Shown: one piece after another, positions 16,098-24,343 of the stretch
Numbering within the stretch: position 1 is the first letter of the stretch
How the letters are laid out: each line of letters opens with the position of its first letter
NCBI GenBank assembly: GCA_937873155.1
Contig: CALMVZ010000026.1
Location: forward strand, 124,001 to 188,000
Source: an uncultured Bacteroidota bacterium
GTDB taxonomy: Bacteria > Bacteroidota > Bacteroidia > B-17B0 > Aurantibacillaceae
DNA: 64,000 nt
Reading direction: 5' to 3'
Translations under genes and position numbers: made by a program
The notes under the pieces: model-generated
What the model saw: only the letters and a program-made list of their open reading frames with translations
The model's database searches: none
What the model was told of the DNA's origin: nothing

Positions 16098-17413
16098 GCT
16101 GTTTTATCCAGACTAATCTCTTCCATCAACTTTAATTCATCTTCAAAGAAAAATTTTTCTTCAAAAGCCGGAACCAGATCATCCATCCAAATAGCTTTCG
16201 GATCGTATTTTGCAAAGAAGGGTCTGCCTGCCCAATTAGGATTTCTTCCCTGAAGCATTCTTAAAACAAAATATTTTGTTGAATTAATTTCCGAGATCCC
16301 TAATACCTGAACTTTTCCGGGAGTGCATGACATACTTGGGCCTCTTACAGTCCGGCAGATCCCACTAACATTTTGATACGCTTCTCTGAAAATTTTCCAG
16401 GCATCTTCTAAGGTTACTGCAAAATAATCTTGCGCTCCTGTGTCTCTTGGAATGAACATGTAATAAGGTATGCAGTTAAGGTTAACCTGTTTCCTCCACA
16501 TTTCACTCCATATCTCAGGAGAGTTGTTGATGTTTTTCAGAAGAGGTGATTGTGTCCTGATTTGCACTCCTGTTGCTCTTAATTTTTGGATAGCAATTTT
16601 TGCAGCCTCTGTATCCAATTCACGCGGATGGCTAAAATGTGCCATTATTGAAAGATTAATTCCTGATTTCACTATACGTTCGAATAGATTAAGATACTCA
16701 TCTGCGTCATCATCTGATATAAATTTATATGGCCAATAACTAAGTACTTTGGTTCCGATCCTTATGCTCTGAAGATTATCTGGTCTTCTTTGTAAAAAGG
16801 GTTCTATGTAAGATGCGAAAACTTTTGCTTTCATGATCATTGGATCTCCGCCTGTAAAAAGTATATCTGTAACTTCTTTGTTTGCTTTCACATACTCGAA
16901 CAAAGTAGCCGATTCTTTATTCATGAATTTTAATCCTTCCATTCCGACAAATTGTGGCCATCTGAAACAAAAAGTACAATAGGCATGACAGGTTTGTCCC
17001 TGACTCGGGAAGAAGAGTACTGTTTCTTTATACTTATGCTGCATTCCTGAAATCGAATTTCCGTTGATAGTAGGAACATTCATGTCCATCTGTCCTGCCG
17101 GGTGCGGGTTCAATTGTAGTCTTATTTTATCTGCAGTTGTTTTGATAATATCCTTATTGTTGGTTCCCATAAGAGTATTCCACATCAAAGAATAGTTATT
17201 TTTGCTTAGCATATCTTTCTGCGGAAACGTCAATTTAAAAAACGGGTCTTCCGCAACATTGTCCCAATCAATTAATTCATTTACTACGTAATTGTTGGTT
17301 TTAAAGGGGAAAACATTCCCCACAACATCGATCGCTTCTTTAAGTTCAGCCGACAGTTTCTCAGCTTGTGGAAGTGTCTTGTAATTGTTAAGTGAATAAG
17401 AGTTTAGCTTCAT
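16094..17413 (-). CDS. kamA: KamA-family radical SAM aminomutase (lysine 2,3-aminomutase-like)
   Basis: 439 aa from ATG 17413 (MKLNSYSLNNYKTLP); an upstream ATG would put the Fnr box inside the gene. The radical SAM cluster motif is CHAYCTFCFRW (C-x3-C-x2-C). TGGDPMIM provides the SAM-binding GGxP-like loop. SCTPGKVQVLG near the C-terminus resembles the PLP-lysine region. Family members shift the alpha-amino group of lysine to the beta carbon using SAM and PLP. The length resembles catabolic KamA more than EpmB, but the substrate is not proven. No kamD/E or kdd genes are nearby, so a complete fermentation pathway is not encoded here. Confidence 0.75.
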   Translation of the reverse strand: MKLNSYSLNNYKTLPQAEKLSAELKEAIDVVGNVFPFKTNNYVVNELIDWDNVAEDPFFKLTFPQKDMLSKNNYSLMWNTLMGTNNKDIIKTTADKIRLQLNPHPAGQMDMNVPTINGNSISGMQHKYKETVLFFPSQGQTCHAYCTFCFRWPQFVGMEGLKFMNKESATLFEYVKANKEVTDILFTGGDPMIMKAKVFASYIEPFLQRRPDNLQSIRIGTKVLSYWPYKFISDDDADEYLNLFERIVKSGINLSIMAHFSHPRELDTEAAKIAIQKLRATGVQIRTQSPLLKNINNSPEIWSEMWRKQVNLNCIPYYMFIPRDTGAQDYFAVTLEDAWKIFREAYQNVSGICRTVRGPSMSCTPGKVQVLGISEINSTKYFVLRMLQGRNPNWAGRPFFAKYDPKAIWMDDLVPAFEEKFFFEDELKLMEEISLDKTA

Positions 17414-17423
17414 TTTTTTTCTG

Positions 17424-17466
17424 CAAGTTATTTCAGTATCCTGTTTTTTCTGTTGATGATTATCAA
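17424..17466 (-). promoter_or_regulatory. Fnr-type box and -7 element upstream of kamA
   Basis: TTGATGATTATCAA (plus-strand reading) at 17453-17466 is a perfect TTGAT-N4-ATCAA. On the minus strand, 22 nt separate it from TAACTTG (17430-17424), a one-base-short version of TAACTTTG. The kamA ATG is 10 nt further. Confidence 0.75.
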
Positions 17467-17739
17467 CGTGCAATCACAATTATGCTTTCTTAACAAAAAG
17501 CCGTATATAATAATACGTAACCGGCCAGTCCAAAACTACACCCATTCGAATAAATGAGAATGCATTGAAAAATTAGTCCACATTATTAAGAGATGCAGTG
17601 AAATTATCAATGCACTAATAGGCAGATCCAATGCAAAAAAGTCCGCCCATACAATAAGAGTGTAGGGGGCCTGCATAAATTATCCCTCTCAATGAAAAAG
17701 AGTTGCAAAGCAAAATAAACCGTATAATCTTAACTTTCA
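17467..17739. other. intergenic between kamA and panD promoters, nothing recognised
   Basis: About 270 nt with no coding frame. Apart from the two Fnr-type promoters at its ends, I see only short AT-rich direct and inverted repeats with no clear function. Confidence 0.4.
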
Positions 17740-17783
17740 TTGATATTTATCAATTACATAGCCAGGATAATATCGTAATTTTA
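17740..17783 (+). promoter_or_regulatory. Fnr-type box and -7 element upstream of panD
   Basis: Perfect TTGATATTTATCAA at 17740-17753, 22 nt, then TAATTTTA (17776-17783; 7/8 match to TAnnTTTG). The ATG follows 18 nt later. Confidence 0.75.
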
Positions 17784-17801
17784 CAGGTTCAAAATTTTGA
17801 A

Positions 17802-18146
17802 ATGGAGCTTATAGTTTTAAAATCAAAAATACACAACGCATACGTTACGGAAGCTAATATTGATTATGTAGGCAGTATAACTATTGATGAAGCTTTGATG
17901 GATGCCGTTGGATTACATGAAGAAGAGCAAGTACATGTTATAAATTATCGAAACGGTGAAAGGTTGATCACCTATGTCATAAAGGGAAAAAGAAACAGTG
18001 GCGAGATCTGTATGAACGGACCGGCTGCTTTGAAAGTGGCCAAGGGAGATAAGATCATAATAATTGCTTATGCGGGCATTAAAAAAGAAGAGGTGGGCAA
18101 ATTTAAAGCAAAGGTAGTTTTTCCCAAACCTGATAATTCGATATAG
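17802..18146 (+). CDS. panD: aspartate 1-decarboxylase
   Basis: 114 aa, the usual PanD length. It converts L-aspartate to beta-alanine and CO2, consuming a proton. Signatures: MELIVLKSKIHNAYVTEANI, the self-cleavage site YVGSITID (Gly-Ser; the Ser becomes the pyruvoyl group), NGERLITYVI (catalytic Arg/Tyr region) and NGPAAL. ATG 17802 matches the canonical N-terminus. No panB or panC is adjacent; instead it has an Fnr-type promoter, so it may serve a stress role or pantothenate supply under low oxygen. Confidence 0.9.
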   Translation: MELIVLKSKIHNAYVTEANIDYVGSITIDEALMDAVGLHEEEQVHVINYRNGERLITYVIKGKRNSGEICMNGPAALKVAKGDKIIIIAYAGIKKEEVGKFKAKVVFPKPDNSI

Positions 18147-18227
18147 CCAGATAAAAACATCCTTTCCCTAAAAAGGGAGGGCCATCGATATCCTTAATTT
18201 ATAACAATCCAATATTTTTGTAACTAA

Positions 18228-18270
18228 TTGACAAAAATCAATCCTAACTTAGTATATTATTTATAATATG
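18228..18270 (+). promoter_or_regulatory. degenerate Fnr-type box and -7-like element upstream of the histidine kinase
   Basis: TTGACAAAAATCAA at 18228-18241 differs from the consensus at one position. TAATATG at 18264-18270 begins exactly 22 nt downstream, the spacing seen at the other boxes. The kinase ATG is at 18350, leaving a leader of ~75 nt. Confidence 0.5.
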
Positions 18271-18349
18271 CAGAACATAAGTAAATATGAAAGCTGCCTC
18301 CTGCATTATTCTTTTAATGAGCCTGAAGAATTAATTGTTTATTTCTAGC

Positions 18350-19810
18350 ATGTCAATAAGGTACCAGTTAATAGTCGGCTTTTCGTTTCTCATACTCATC
18401 TTCACGGTGGTTTTTTTCGTTAACCAGCGCTTATCCCGGGAAGTATTAACGAATACAATTTATCTCAACAATTCAGAAGCTGTTATTAGAAATTCAAATG
18501 CGCTTCATAAGGAGATAATCGAAATGCAGAGTGGTTTCAGGGGATATCTTCTTACCAATCAGGAAAGCTTTTTACAGCCCTATTACGATGGATTAAAAAG
18601 TGTGCCTTTACTCCTGACAGAACAAATGCAGTTATTATCTACACAAACTCAAAAGTTAAAATTAGATTCGATTATAAAATTACATAAGGAATGGATCTCA
18701 TATTCAGATTCACTCATTTCTACAAAAAAAGATACACTTCCGGAAGCAGGATTCAGGTTCAAGAAATTATTTGATACTAAACTTAAAATGGAGGTGGGGA
18801 AAAAACTAAATGATCAGATCACTGCCATGTTTTTTACTCTTGACAATTACGAATATAAATTACGTTTAGAAAGAAGGGATGTACTTCAGAATTCCATTTC
18901 TCAAACCAGAAGGATCTCGATCGTTCTAACTGTTATCTGCATTCTGATTTCTTTTGCTATGGGATTTTATTTCCTGCGTACGATCACTGGACGCATTTCA
19001 AAAATGGTTCGTTTTTCTGAACGAATATCAGGTGGGGAATTTATAAGTTTGCCTGATACAAAAAAAGATGAAATGACTCGTTTAGTAAATTCTCTAAATC
19101 AAATGTCAGAAACTTTAAGCACTACATTTAAAGAGCTGAAGAAGAAAAATGATGAGTTAGACCAGTTTGCATATGTTGTGTCACATGACCTTAAGACTCC
19201 ACTACGCGGAATTAATAATATAGTTAACTGGGTTGAAGAAGACCACCCCGATCAGATCACACCGGAATTGGCTAAGAGCCTTACGCTTATTAAAGGACGT
19301 ATCGAGCGCATGGGAAAAATGATAAATGGTCTTTTGGAGTATGCAAGAATTGGACGCGTGAAAAAGCAGATCAAAACTTTTGACCTGAACGAGCTTTTAC
19401 TCGAACTTAAGGAACTTATTATTCCATCAAAAGGAAATTTAATAATCGAAAAAAAGTTGCCATGGATAAAAGCAGAGAAAATTCGTCTCGAGCAAGTCTT
19501 TTCTAACTTAATAAGTAACGCGATAAAGTATAACGATAAAGAAAACCCGGAGATAAAAATTAGCTTTGAAGATAAGGGCGACGAGTACATGTTCTGTGTA
19601 AAGGATAATGGCCCGGGAATTGAGAAGCAGTATTTGGACAAGATCTTTTTAATTTTCCAAACACTTAAAGAACGTGATGCTTTTGAAAGTACAGGCGTAG
19701 GATTAGCCATTGTTAAAAAAATAGTGGAAGATAATAATGGCAAAATAAATGTCGATTCAGAATTAGGCAAAGGTTCTGCATTTTATTTTACATGGCCTAA
19801 ACAAAAATAA
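18350..19810 (+). CDS. CHASE3-HAMP sensor histidine kinase
   Basis: 486 aa. One membrane span (YQLIVGFSFLILIFTVVFF), a helical CHASE3 sensor domain (~35-180, signature MQSGFRGYLLTNQESFLQPY), a second span (ISIVLTVICILISFAMGFYF), HAMP, then HisKA with VSHDLKTPLRGINN (phospho-His) and HATPase with NLISNAIKYND, DNGPGI and GVGLAIVKKI. ATG 18350 gives the first membrane span directly. The next gene, 5 nt downstream, is a single-domain response regulator, so the pair forms a phosphorelay without a DNA-binding output in this operon. A degenerate Fnr-type box lies upstream. Confidence 0.85.
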   Translation: MSIRYQLIVGFSFLILIFTVVFFVNQRLSREVLTNTIYLNNSEAVIRNSNALHKEIIEMQSGFRGYLLTNQESFLQPYYDGLKSVPLLLTEQMQLLSTQTQKLKLDSIIKLHKEWISYSDSLISTKKDTLPEAGFRFKKLFDTKLKMEVGKKLNDQITAMFFTLDNYEYKLRLERRDVLQNSISQTRRISIVLTVICILISFAMGFYFLRTITGRISKMVRFSERISGGEFISLPDTKKDEMTRLVNSLNQMSETLSTTFKELKKKNDELDQFAYVVSHDLKTPLRGINNIVNWVEEDHPDQITPELAKSLTLIKGRIERMGKMINGLLEYARIGRVKKQIKTFDLNELLLELKELIIPSKGNLIIEKKLPWIKAEKIRLEQVFSNLISNAIKYNDKENPEIKISFEDKGDEYMFCVKDNGPGIEKQYLDKIFLIFQTLKERDAFESTGVGLAIVKKIVEDNNGKINVDSELGKGSAFYFTWPKQK

Positions 19811-19814
19811 AAGA

Positions 19815-20222
19815 ATGAAAAAGACTGTTTTATTGATAGAGGATGATTACTTAGATATCGAAAGTGTAAAGCGCGCTTTTAAAAAACTAAATGTCGATTG
19901 TGATCTCCATGTTGCACACAATGGTGCGGATGGTTTGGCATTGCTCACCGGAAGTGCTTCACAAAACACTCGTATCACACCGGATATTATTATTTTGGAT
20001 ATAAATATGCCTAAAATGAGTGGTATAGAATTCTTACGAATAGTAAAGAACTACTACAGCTTCAAGAACATTAAGATCTTTATACTTACCACATCTATGG
20101 AGGAGTACGATAAATTTTCCACTGAGACTCTCGGTATCGACGGTTATATAATTAAACCTTTAAGTTTTACGGCTCCCGTTTCACCTGAAACAGCAAAGTT
20201 CATTGATGCGCTACTGAATTAA
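19815..20222 (+). CDS. single-domain response regulator (Rcp1-like)
   Basis: 135 aa consisting only of a receiver domain: acidic pair EDD, phospho-acceptor in DIIILDINMPKMSG, conserved Thr in FILTTS and Lys in YIIKPLSF. The insertion around GLALLTGSASQNTRITP is typical of the Rcp1 group that pairs with phytochrome- and CHASE3-type kinases. No output domain, so it acts by protein-protein contact. Very tight spacing to the kinase (5 nt) and to the antiporter (18 nt) suggests one operon. Confidence 0.85.
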   Translation: MKKTVLLIEDDYLDIESVKRAFKKLNVDCDLHVAHNGADGLALLTGSASQNTRITPDIIILDINMPKMSGIEFLRIVKNYYSFKNIKIFILTTSMEEYDKFSTETLGIDGYIIKPLSFTAPVSPETAKFIDALLN

Positions 20223-20240
20223 TTACTTTTTTTACCTAAT

Positions 20241-21419
20241 ATGACAGCTGCTATTATTATCACTTTTTGTGTACTGCTTTTGTTGGCGTATTTCTTTGAT
20301 ATCACCTCCCCTCGAACAAATATCCCTGCAGTAATACTATTGCTGGTATCCGGATGGTTAGTGAAACAAGTTTCAATTTTGTTTGATTTTGTAATCCCTG
20401 ACCTTACACAGTTATTGCCCGTATTAGGAACAGTCGGGCTTATTCTTATTGTATTAGAAGGTTCCCTTGAGATCGAAATTAACCGGTCAAAGATCAGGAT
20501 GGTGAGAGATGCTTTTTTAATCTCGCTGCTTTCGATTCTCAGTTTAACTTTTTTAGTGTCCTTTGTTCTTTATAAATTCACAGAACAGCCTTTCAGGATA
20601 TGCATTATCAATGCTGTACCATTATGTATAATAAGCAGCGCTATAGCTATATCATCCGCTAAAAATTTATCTGAACATCCCCGCGAGTTTATCACTTACG
20701 AAAGTAGCCTGTCTGATATCTTCGGTGTATTGCTTTTTAATTTTGTGATCCTTAACGAAGGTCTTAGTTGGTCAGCTGTTTCACAGTTTTCACTGCAATT
20801 ACTACTCATTATCTTAGTTTCATTTATTTCGACCCTTGGCCTGGCTTTTCTTCTTAAACGTATTAGCCATCGGGTAAAATTCGCACCATTGATCCTTCTC
20901 ATAGTGCTTATTTACGAAGTATCTAAAGTTTACCATCTTCCATCTTTGGTATTCATTTTATTATTCGGATTAATTATAGGAAACATTGATGAACTAAAAC
21001 AGTGGAAATGGCTTAAAAATTTTGAGCCACAGTTCTTAAACAGGGAAGTTCATAAGTTTCGAGATCTGGTTATTGAAGCAACCTTTCTGGTCCGTTCAGT
21101 ATTTTTCCTGTTGTTTGGCTATCTGATTGAAACTACAGAAATAATAAATGGAGAAACCTTTCTATGGGCCCTTGCCATAGTTACTACAAGTTTTCTAATG
21201 CGATTCTTATTTCTCAAACTTCTTTCGCTCCCTTTTAAACCATTGTTGTTTTTTGCTCCCCGCGGCCTCATTACTATCCTCTTATTTCTCGCAATTCCTG
21301 ATTACGAAAGGTTATTAGTAATTAACCGTTCCCTTATAACACAGGTGATTATTCTTACGGCATTGGTAATGATGATTGGAATTATTCTTACTAAAAGAGC
21401 AAACTCTCCTACTACTTGA
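20241..21419 (+). CDS. cation/proton antiporter (CPA-type, Na+/H+ exchanger domain)
   Basis: 392 aa, ~11 membrane spans. The fold markers include VLEGSLEIEINRSK after a span, SSAIAISSAKNLSE (helix with broken region) and SLSDIFGVLLFNFV, where the Asp likely lies in the ion path. RSVFFLLFGYLIE and FAPRGLITILLFL are typical of CPA transporters. There are no TrkA-N/TrkA-C regulatory domains. It is the third gene of the kinase-receiver operon, so ion or pH homeostasis may be its output. Ion specificity cannot be read. Confidence 0.75.
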   Translation: MTAAIIITFCVLLLLAYFFDITSPRTNIPAVILLLVSGWLVKQVSILFDFVIPDLTQLLPVLGTVGLILIVLEGSLEIEINRSKIRMVRDAFLISLLSILSLTFLVSFVLYKFTEQPFRICIINAVPLCIISSAIAISSAKNLSEHPREFITYESSLSDIFGVLLFNFVILNEGLSWSAVSQFSLQLLLIILVSFISTLGLAFLLKRISHRVKFAPLILLIVLIYEVSKVYHLPSLVFILLFGLIIGNIDELKQWKWLKNFEPQFLNREVHKFRDLVIEATFLVRSVFFLLFGYLIETTEIINGETFLWALAIVTTSFLMRFLFLKLLSLPFKPLLFFAPRGLITILLFLAIPDYERLLVINRSLITQVIILTALVMMIGIILTKRANSPTT

Positions 21420-21762
21420 TTTAAAAGCCGGTTTTACCATTTGTCAATCAGTCCCTGCTCAAGCTATTCCTTTACCCTTATCAAATGCTTCATTAATAAA
21501 TCAGGGGTATTGGAAGATCCGGAAATCGAATTGTTATTTCGGGTAAAGTACAATATATTTAGAAAATTTTTAGCTGTATTGAAGGTAACGTTTACTTCTC
21601 CTCTTTATATAAGGTCAACTTGATTTTTCCGGTGATGACCGCAATGGCTAAAGTTTCTTGACTGATCCATTTGCAGTTTCCATATTCCAAAAAGCTTTTT
21701 TTACTCATTTAACTTTGGCGGCTTTTTCAATCCGGATTTTGCAATGCTCATGCTTCTCCTTT
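21420..21762. other. intergenic, no supported gene
   Basis: About 340 nt between the convergent antiporter and cusB-like genes. A plus frame at 21441-21623 (60 codons) has no family resemblance and an atypical composition. On the minus strand, just after the cusB stop, a short frame encodes a Cys/His/Lys-rich peptide (KCKKEKHEHCK) but has no start of its own; it may be a decayed C-terminal extension. Confidence 0.4.
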
Positions 21763-22962
21763 TTACATTTTACTCATATCATGTCCTTCCATTGGATTCG
21801 CACCTTTTTTAAACATGTACTCACTATTTAATAGATATGCCCCTGATATAACAATAGTATCTCCTTTGGTTAATCCGTGTAGAATTTGTGTGTATTCGTT
21901 TGTTTCAAGTCCGGTATGTACCATAACACTTTCAAATTTATTATGACCCGTTTTTTTCCAAACGGATGCACCCTTACCATCAAGAAGTATAGCATCAGTT
22001 GACAATGCCACCACAGTTTTAGTGTTAAGTAAAATAGAAAAATCAACCTGCATTCCAACCTTAAGTAAATGGTCAGGATTAGCCACTTCAACTCTAACAA
22101 GGTTGATTTGTGAACCTGAACCTAATTCAGGATTTACAAACGAGATTTTTCCAACAACTTTCTTTCCTTTTATGCCGGGGAAAAACAGAGTGGCTTTCAT
22201 GTCCTCACTAATTTTAGAAAGGTCATTCACGAAAACCTGTGCTTCAGCCCACAGGTTATTATAATCCGTCACATGATAAACACTTCCACCTTCCATTACA
22301 TAATCTCCTTCTTTAATATCAACAGAGGAAACTACACCAGAAACATTACTTGTGATCTTAAACAGATCACCGGTTAAATCAGCGTTTGAAATTTTATTGA
22401 TTTGGGCATCACTTAAACCATAAAGTTTTAGTTTATTTTTTGCGCTTTGAATGATCTTATCCATATCAACGGATTCTGTTTTGAATGAACTTTTTTTCTC
22501 AAGAGCCAGTTTGTATTCACGTGCTGCTAAATTCAGGTCTTCACTATAAATCTCATAAACTACATCACCTTCATTAATGGTTTCTCCAACATTTTTAATA
22601 TATAACTTGTCTATCCTTCCCATTACTCTCGAACTGATCGACCACTGCTTGTTTTGATCAACACTTAGTTTTCCTGTAAGCTGTATTTCATCTCCTAATT
22701 CATGCTCTGTCAAAATATCAGTTTTTATGTTCCCTAATTGAATTTGCTGATCACTAAGATGTAAACCGCCCTCGTTCATAGATTGATCCTTTTTAACCGG
22801 AGTTAAGGGCATTTTACAGATAGGGCAATTTCCCGGTTTCGTCTCAACAACCTGTGGATCCATTGAACAGGTGTAATAAACATCTGAATCGGTTTTTTCC
22901 TCTTTGGGAGTACAATGCCCAAACAATAAAACAATGAGGAGTAATAAAGTATTTTTTTTCAT
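21763..22962 (-). CDS. cusB: CusB-like RND periplasmic adaptor (one heavy-metal-binding domain)
   Basis: 399 aa lipoprotein (LLLIVLLFGHCTPKE, lipobox Cys). Residues ~28-60 hold one small HMBD: YTCSMDPQVVETKPGNCPICKMPL. A membrane-fusion fold follows: WSISSRVMGRIDKLYIKNVG (barrel-sandwich half), helical hairpin, KITSNVSGVVSSVDIKEGDYV and beta-barrel. It bridges the inner membrane pump and TolC-type channel and may hand Cu/Ag to CusA. The last gene of the copA-cusA-cusC-cusB operon; a second adaptor precedes it with 4 nt spacing. The C-terminus HDMSKM has Met/His that could bind copper. Confidence 0.85.
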   Translation of the reverse strand: MKKNTLLLLIVLLFGHCTPKEEKTDSDVYYTCSMDPQVVETKPGNCPICKMPLTPVKKDQSMNEGGLHLSDQQIQLGNIKTDILTEHELGDEIQLTGKLSVDQNKQWSISSRVMGRIDKLYIKNVGETINEGDVVYEIYSEDLNLAAREYKLALEKKSSFKTESVDMDKIIQSAKNKLKLYGLSDAQINKISNADLTGDLFKITSNVSGVVSSVDIKEGDYVMEGGSVYHVTDYNNLWAEAQVFVNDLSKISEDMKATLFFPGIKGKKVVGKISFVNPELGSGSQINLVRVEVANPDHLLKVGMQVDFSILLNTKTVVALSTDAILLDGKGASVWKKTGHNKFESVMVHTGLETNEYTQILHGLTKGDTIVISGAYLLNSEYMFKKGANPMEGHDMSKM

Positions 22963-22966
22963 TTCT

Positions 22967-24343
22967 TTAATTTTCTGTTTTAATAAAACTCTCGCTGTCC
23001 ATTAATAGCTGTGCATTTTCAGCTATTAGATCTGATTCCCCAAGCCCGGAGATAACTTCAATCATATTGTCAAGTATGTTTCCTGTAATAATTTTGTAAG
23101 CCTTAAACAAATTATTCTCCCTTATGAAAACCACCTTGCTACTTCCTAAATCTATTACAGAAGTGATTGGGATAAAATTACCGTTTTTGTTGTCCGAACT
23201 AATAGTGGCTTTTACATTTGAACCTACCTTGATTGTGTTATTTGGATTAGATAAATATACTCTTGCTGTTATAGTATTTTCCCCAGGCTTAATCTCGGGC
23301 TCAATAAAATCGATTTTGAGGTTCTCTCCTAAATCTACTCCGTCAAGAGTGAGGTTTGCTTTATTTCCTTTTGCTATTAAACTTTGCTTATCTGCATATA
23401 TATTTAATAACGCCCACAATTTATTTGTACTGTAAACATTAAAAACTGCTTGTCCTTTTTGAACATACATACCCTCCCTGATTAATAACTCCTGTTGCGG
23501 TTGAGTGTTCATTGAAGTCATTTGTGCTGTAGATGCGTCTCCTAACAAATCATGTAAATGGCCTGAAAAATTACTATATACGCTAACATATTCAATTGCT
23601 TTCTTTTCGTTTTTTACTTTTTTCACCTGGTCAGAAGTCAATCCCTGAAGTAGTAATCTGTCTTCAGCAGTCTTTATCAATGTAGTATTCTCAAGATCAT
23701 TTTTCAGTAAGTAGATATAATTTTCCTGTTCAGTTAGTAATTCTTTACTGTATATATCCATGAGTTTTTGGCCTTTACTAACTGTTTGATACTTATATTT
23801 CACAAATAGTTTTTCTATTCTTCCGGCTACTTTCGATGAAATTGTAGAAATTTCACGAGTGTCATAATAAATTTTCCCTGTGGATTGAATAACAACCGGA
23901 ATAGTATTTTCTTTCATGCTAATGGTTTTAACCTGAGAAACAACATACTTGTTTGTTGGCTTAAGTAAAATGTCTATTTCTGTTTCGGTGGTTTTAGGAT
24001 CGTTATTTTGCATTTCGACCAAATCCATTTTGCATTTTGGACAAATTCCCGGTTTATCCTGAATAATCTCGGGATGCATTGGACAAGTATATTTCTTATC
24101 AGAAGAAATCTCTTCTTTTTTCTCAACGAGATCCATTTTACAAATAGGACACTGTCCGGGCTCATCCTTAATAATTTCAGGATGCATAGGGCAAGTATAT
24201 TTTTTTCCTTGACTTGGCACAACATGATTTTCATGATCATTATTATCATGTTCCTTTATGTCGTGATTCTCATTCTCATTCGTGCTATTGCAGGAATTCA
24301 GAATTAGAAGGATGGGTACTATTTTTAATAAACGCATTATCAT
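22967..24343 (-). CDS. CusB-like RND periplasmic adaptor (two heavy-metal-binding domains)
   Basis: 458 aa, lipoprotein (ILLILNSCNSTNE), then a His/Asp/Asn-rich segment (DIKEHDNNDHENH) and two tandem HMBD repeats (YTCPMHPEIIKDEPGQCPIC and YTCPMHPEIIQDKPGICPKC), each with a C-x-M-H and a C-x2-C. The rest is a standard membrane fusion protein (STISSKVAGRIEKLFVKYKY; VYSNFSGHLHDLLGDAS). It overlaps the TolC gene by 4 nt (ATGA). Two adaptors of different size in one Cus operon suggest a heteromeric adaptor ring or division of labour between capture and transport. Confidence 0.85.
   Translation of the reverse strand: MIMRLLKIVPILLILNSCNSTNENENHDIKEHDNNDHENHVVPSQGKKYTCPMHPEIIKDEPGQCPICKMDLVEKKEEISSDKKYTCPMHPEIIQDKPGICPKCKMDLVEMQNNDPKTTETEIDILLKPTNKYVVSQVKTISMKENTIPVVIQSTGKIYYDTREISTISSKVAGRIEKLFVKYKYQTVSKGQKLMDIYSKELLTEQENYIYLLKNDLENTTLIKTAEDRLLLQGLTSDQVKKVKNEKKAIEYVSVYSNFSGHLHDLLGDASTAQMTSMNTQPQQELLIREGMYVQKGQAVFNVYSTNKLWALLNIYADKQSLIAKGNKANLTLDGVDLGENLKIDFIEPEIKPGENTITARVYLSNPNNTIKVGSNVKATISSDNKNGNFIPITSVIDLGSSKVVFIRENNLFKAYKIITGNILDNMIEVISGLGESDLIAENAQLLMDSESFIKTEN

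Noticed and set aside
13449-18146. Classical acid-resistance module (ClC exchanger plus decarboxylases)
   Set aside because: The ClC lacks the proton glutamate and KamA is not a decarboxylase; acid resistance remains only a loose idea for PanD.
18268-18348. 26-codon leader frame ending 1 nt before the histidine kinase start
   Set aside because: The -7-like element at 18264-18270 overlaps its ATG, so the predicted transcript begins inside or after it.
21441-21623. 60-codon plus frame after the antiporter
   Set aside because: No family features, no promoter; most likely chance.
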